DNA of 64,000 bases. Origin: Nocardioides marinus (GTDB lineage Bacteria; Actinomycetota; Actinomycetes; Propionibacteriales; Nocardioidaceae). The stretch is taken from positions 1,409,501 through 1,473,500 of the forward strand of contig NZ_JACBZI010000001.1 of NCBI RefSeq assembly GCF_013408145.1, given 5' to 3'. The notes beneath the pieces are model-generated. The model made no database searches and was not told the origin of the DNA. It saw only the letters and a program-made list of their open reading frames with translations. The position numbers were made by a program, and so were the translations under genes. Positions 60,791 through 64,000 of the stretch are shown here, piece by piece (the first letter of the stretch is position 1; each line of letters opens with the position of its first letter).

Positions 60791-61719
60791 CGTGTGGCCT
60801 GCCCGTCGTCGTCCCCAGCCGTCAGGGAGAGGAAGTAGGTCTCGAGGTCCTGACGGGCGGGGACCAGCTCGCGGACCCAGATGTCGCGGGCGGCCAGCAG
60901 CCGGGTGATCGCGGCCGGGTCCTCTGTCTCGACGCTCAGCGAGTCCTCGTCGGTGGTGACGGCCAGGCCGGCGGTGCGCAGCACGCCGGCAGCGGCGTGG
61001 GGGTCGGTGCAGCGCAGCCGGTGGCTGGTGGCGGCACCGAGGAGCTGGTCGACGCGACCGGAGGCCAGCACCCTGCCGTGGCCGATGATCGTCGCCGCGG
61101 TGCACACCTGCTGGACCTCGGCGAGGATGTGGGAGCTGAGCAGGACGGTCGTGCCGGCCTCGCCGAGGGTCCGGATGGTGTCGCGGACCTCGCGGATGCC
61201 GGCAGGGTCCAGCCCGTTGGTCGGCTCGTCGAGGATCAGCAGCGCGGGGTCCTTGAGCAGGGTCGCCGCGATGGCCAGCCGCTGCTTCATCCCCAGGGAG
61301 TAGGTCCGGTACCGGTCGCGGTCGCGGCCCGTGAGACCCACGGTCTCCACGGCGGCGTCGACCCGGCTGTCGGGGGCGCCGATCGAGCGGGAGAGCAGCA
61401 GCAGGTTGCGCCGCCCCGAGAGGTGGGGAGCGAACTTCGGGGACTCCACCACGGCTCCCACACGGCCCACCACCCGCGGGAGGTGCTCGGGCACCGGCTC
61501 GCCGAAGAGGCGCATCGTCCCCGCCGTGGGCCGTGCCAGACCGAGCAGCATCCGGATGGTCGTGGTCTTGCCCGATCCGTTGGGGCCCAGGAACCCGTGC
61601 ACGCCACCCGCCTCGACGGCGAGGTCCAGGCCGGCCACCGCGACCCGGGTGCCGCGCCGCACGGCGTACTCCTTGCGCAGGCCGGAGGTCTCCACGACCG
61701 GCCCCGAGAACGTGCTCAC
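60787..61719 (-). CDS. ABC exporter ATPase
   Basis: This 310-residue ATPase has Walker A GPNGSGKTTT, a Q-loop after VGAVVESPKFAPHLSGRRNL, signature SLGMKQRLAIAATLL, Walker B LLILDEPTNGLDP and H-loop SSHILAE. The C-terminal 80 residues are the extra domain common in drug or bacitracin-type exporters. GTG 61719 is used. It is coupled to the ABC-2 permease. Confidence 0.92.
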   Translation of the reverse strand: MSTFSGPVVETSGLRKEYAVRRGTRVAVAGLDLAVEAGGVHGFLGPNGSGKTTTIRMLLGLARPTAGTMRLFGEPVPEHLPRVVGRVGAVVESPKFAPHLSGRRNLLLLSRSIGAPDSRVDAAVETVGLTGRDRDRYRTYSLGMKQRLAIAATLLKDPALLILDEPTNGLDPAGIREVRDTIRTLGEAGTTVLLSSHILAEVQQVCTAATIIGHGRVLASGRVDQLLGAATSHRLRCTDPHAAAGVLRTAGLAVTTDEDSLSVETEDPAAITRLLAARDIWVRELVPARQDLETYFLSLTAGDDDGQATR

Positions 61720-61747
61720 CCGGGGACGATCTCACGCCCCGGGTGGA

Positions 61748-62506
61748 CTAGGAGGTCGGCGCGCTGGGCGAGATGACCTCGACGCGGGGCCCGCCGACGG
61801 CGGCACGGCCGGGCTCGGGTCGGGCCTCGTAGTCGGGGGTGGGGTGGTACTCCTCCCAGCGCAGCATCCGCCGCAGCTCGTGCTCCAGGACCGGCAGCAC
61901 GTCGGTGACGCCGACCCGACGGCCCACCTCGTGGGTGAGCGAGGTGACGCCGGCGTCGCTGATGCCGCACGGGACGAACCGGTCGTACCAGCCGAGGTCG
62001 ACGTCGCAGTTCAAGGCGATGCCGTGCATCGTCACGCCTCGGGAGACCCGGATGCCGATGGCCCCGATCTTGCGCTCCGGCCGGTCCGCGGTGGCGCGCA
62101 GCCACACGCCGCTGCGCCCCGGGACCCGTGCGGTGGCGACGCCGAACTCCGCGCAGGTCGCGATCATCGCCTCCTCCATGCGTCGCACGAAGTCGACCAC
62201 CAGGACGTGCTCGGGGAGACGGACGATGGGGTAGGCGACCAGCTGGCCGGGCCCGTGGAAGGTGATCTTGCCGCCGCGGTCGACATCGATGACCGGGGCG
62301 CCGCCGGGGTCGGCGGGGCGCTCGTGGGGGGCGGTGCGCTTGCCGGCCGTGAAGGTCGGCGGGTGCTCGAGGAGCAGGATGCTGTCGGGGGCCACGCCGG
62401 TCACGACGCGGTCGTGGACGGCCCGCTGGAGGTCCCAGGCCGACAGGTAGTCCACCGCGTCCTCACCGAGCCCGACGACGTCGACGTCGATGCTGGTGGA
62501 GGTCAT
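61748..62506 (-). CDS. lipB: Octanoyl-[ACP]:protein N-octanoyltransferase
   Basis: This 252-residue transferase moves octanoyl from acyl carrier protein to lipoyl domains. Motif [12 protein letters not shown] is at 77-88, Lys146 precedes [15 protein letters not shown], and the catalytic Cys180 lies in [11 protein letters not shown]. It supplies the substrate for LipA. The two-gene ABC exporter lies between the two lip genes. ATG 62506 is supported by length and motif position. Confidence 0.95.
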   Translation of the reverse strand: MTSTSIDVDVVGLGEDAVDYLSAWDLQRAVHDRVVTGVAPDSILLLEHPPTFTAGKRTAPHERPADPGGAPVIDVDRGGKITFHGPGQLVAYPIVRLPEHVLVVDFVRRMEEAMIATCAEFGVATARVPGRSGVWLRATADRPERKIGAIGIRVSRGVTMHGIALNCDVDLGWYDRFVPCGISDAGVTSLTHEVGRRVGVTDVLPVLEHELRRMLRWEEYHPTPDYEARPEPGRAAVGGPRVEVISPSAPTS

Positions 62507-62527
62507 GGCACGAGCCTACGCCCGGGG

Positions 62528-63436
62528 TCAGGGATCGAGACGGTCCAGGCCCGCGCGGACCACCGCGGCGACATCGGGGTCGCGGTGCACGAACCCCTGG
62601 TCGATCAGCGCTGCGGGCCGGGCGTTGACCGAGCCGAGCAGCTCGGGGGCCATCGGACCGGCCGCCACCTCGAGCACCTTGGCCGGCACCCGGGCGAAGG
62701 CGGGACGGTGGAGGGCGGAGGCGAGGGTCCGGGTGAACTCGGCGTTGGTCGGCGTCTCCACGCAGCACAGGTTGACCGGGCCGTGGGCGTCGTCGTCGGC
62801 GGCGAGGTGCAGCACGGCGCCGACCCAGTCGCGCAACGAGATCATCGGCATGTGCTGGGAGCCCTTGCCCAGCCTGCCGCCCAGCCCGCTCTTGAACAGC
62901 AGCGTGAGCGGACCGAGCGGGGCGCTGCGACGGTCCATCACGGGCGAGGTGCGGAGCACGACCACGCGGGCGCCGGCCTCACGCGCCGGGTCGGCCGCCT
63001 CCTCCCAGCGCCGCGTGACGGTGGTGAGCAGCGCGTCTCCGGTGCTCGCGGAGGTCTCGGTCAGCACGGTGTCGCCCTGGGATCCGTAGAAGGCGATGCC
63101 GTTGCCGGCGAGGTACGCCGCCGGCCGCTCGCTCTCGGCGATCGCGCGCGCCAGCAGCCGCGTCGTCGTCACCCGGCTCTCCAGCACGTCCTGGGCCCAG
63201 CGCTTGGAGTGCACGTTGCCCACCAGGGGAGCGCCGGCGAGGTTGACCACGACGTCCGCTGCGTCGATGACCCCACGGTCGTAGACCCCGGCGTAGGGGT
63301 CCCACGTCGACTCGCCCTCGTGCTCGGCCGGACGTCGCACCAGGCTGGTGACCCGGTGCCCCTCACGGGTGAGGGCGGAGGTCAGGTGGGTGCCGAGGAA
63401 CCCGGAGGAGCCGGCGACGACGACGTGCAGAGACAT
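62528..63436 (-). CDS. TIGR01777-family SDR/epimerase (YfcH-like)
   Basis: This 302-residue NAD(P)-binding protein has GSSGFLGTHL at 9-18 and the family block VVNLAGAPLVGNVHSKRWAQDVLESRV. The C-terminal extension of the YfcH/TIGR01777 group (ARVPAKVLEVAAGPMAPELLGS) is present. No pathway is known. It lies just upstream of lipB on the same strand. Confidence 0.88.
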   Translation of the reverse strand: MSLHVVVAGSSGFLGTHLTSALTREGHRVTSLVRRPAEHEGESTWDPYAGVYDRGVIDAADVVVNLAGAPLVGNVHSKRWAQDVLESRVTTTRLLARAIAESERPAAYLAGNGIAFYGSQGDTVLTETSASTGDALLTTVTRRWEEAADPAREAGARVVVLRTSPVMDRRSAPLGPLTLLFKSGLGGRLGKGSQHMPMISLRDWVGAVLHLAADDDAHGPVNLCCVETPTNAEFTRTLASALHRPAFARVPAKVLEVAAGPMAPELLGSVNARPAALIDQGFVHRDPDVAAVVRAGLDRLDP

Positions 63437-63460
63437 GCCCTCAGCCTGCCAGGGGCCCGC

Positions 63461-64000
63461 TCACCCGGCCAGGTGCGACCAGCGGGACGCCAGGTCCGAC
63501 CAAGGGCCGGCGTCGGCGACGCGTCCGTCGGTGAGCACCACGACCCGGTCCGCACGCGCCAGGGCGGCACCCTTGGAGGTGGCGCCGATGACGGTCGCGC
63601 CGCGCTCGCGCAGGGTCTCCCACAGCTCGATCTCGGTCGCGGCGTCCAGGGCCGAGGAGACGTCGTCGGCGAGCAGCAGGTCGGCCTCGCAGGCCAGGGC
63701 CCGCGCGAGGGCGAGGCGTTGGACCTGGCCCCCCGAGAGCCGGACGCCGCGGTGACCGACCAGGGCGTCGACGCCGCCGGCCTCGGTGACGTCGGGACCC
63801 AGCCGGGCCGCCTCGACCGCCGGCTCGACGCTGCGGTCGGCGTGGTCGAGGGCGACGTTGCCGCGGAAGGTGCCGGACAGGACCCGGGGGACCTGCGCCA
63901 CGTGCGCGACCCGGCCCGGTCGCAGCTCGACCTCGGGGTCCTCGATCGGACGGTCGTTCCACCGCAGCTCACCGGTGCTGCCGATGAGACCGGCCATCGC
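63461..64000 (-). CDS. ABC transporter ATPase, C-terminal part (cut by window edge)
   Basis: The visible residues start in the nucleotide-binding domain after Walker A: Q-loop region VAHVAQVPRVLSGTFRGNVALD, signature RLSGGQVQRLALARAL, Walker B DLLLADDVSSALD and a switch region GATSKGA where the usual His is Ser. The layout fits a fused permease-ATPase exporter. The start and permease lie right of the window. A departure at the H-loop is a point to check. Confidence 0.8.
   Translation of the reverse strand, partial: AMAGLIGSTGELRWNDRPIEDPEVELRPGRVAHVAQVPRVLSGTFRGNVALDHADRSVEPAVEAARLGPDVTEAGGVDALVGHRGVRLSGGQVQRLALARALACEADLLLADDVSSALDAATEIELWETLRERGATVIGATSKGAALARADRVVVLTDGRVADAGPWSDLASRWSHLAG

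Overview
The window looks like the chromosome of a high-GC actinobacterium, most likely Nocardioidaceae (Nocardioides-like). Supporting signs are the strong G/C bias at third positions, many GTG starts, several probably leaderless genes with a TAnnnT -10 hexamer 4-8 nt before the start codon, GlnR-type boxes before both glutamine synthetase genes, a Liv-type transporter fused into an operon with an acyl-CoA synthetase, and the lipA/DUF4191/glnA/RDD neighbourhood. I recognised no rRNA, tRNA or CRISPR array.

Positions 1-34730 are chromosome. They hold a PucR regulator (cut by the left edge) with a 3-hydroxybutyrate dehydrogenase-like SDR and an MHS transporter; an acyl-CoA dehydrogenase with a divergent MerR gene; an alpha/beta hydrolase; a CtlX-type hydrolase; a thiolase-like/crotonase fusion behind a KstR-like palindrome; an Acg-type nitroreductase behind a DosR-like palindrome; a jetABC (Wadjet/Mks-like SMC) operon with no jetD; a GlnR-boxed type III glutamine synthetase; TetR/MpaB and aldo-keto reductase genes; a six-gene Liv transporter plus acyl-CoA synthetase operon (22466-29276) facing a PucR gene; a TetR/sterol-methyltransferase-like pair; and an EamA/LysR pair.

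Positions 34731-55155 look like a 20.4 kb integrated element. It is bounded by two copies of ATCAGATGTCGTAGTAG, and the right copy is the 3' end of glnA. What appears to be glnA's own terminator (34672-34714) now lies beyond the far end of the element. Inside are an integrase remnant, an IS3-family element that cuts both the integrase and an ssb gene, a cytosine methyltransferase facing a MORC/MutL-like GHKL ATPase gene and an uncharacterised Rossmann-like partner, a truncated TraD/VirD4 coupling ATPase, an Mrr/AspBHI-like nuclease, a DUF4192 gene, a block of envelope or secreted proteins (OmpA-like, four-helix membrane protein, matrixin-like protease, secreted Cys-containing protein), and a tightly coupled four-gene operon encoding a 70-residue peptide, a SARP-like STAND NTPase, a hexapeptide acyltransferase and a NagA-family deacetylase. 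It reads as a decayed conjugative element that kept defence and cargo genes. It probably cannot excise by itself.

Positions 55140-64000 are chromosome again: glnA with a complete four-half-site GlnR box, an RDD protein, a lipoprotein, DUF4191, lipA, a two-gene ABC exporter, lipB, a TIGR01777-type epimerase, and the C-terminal part of an ABC transporter cut by the right edge.
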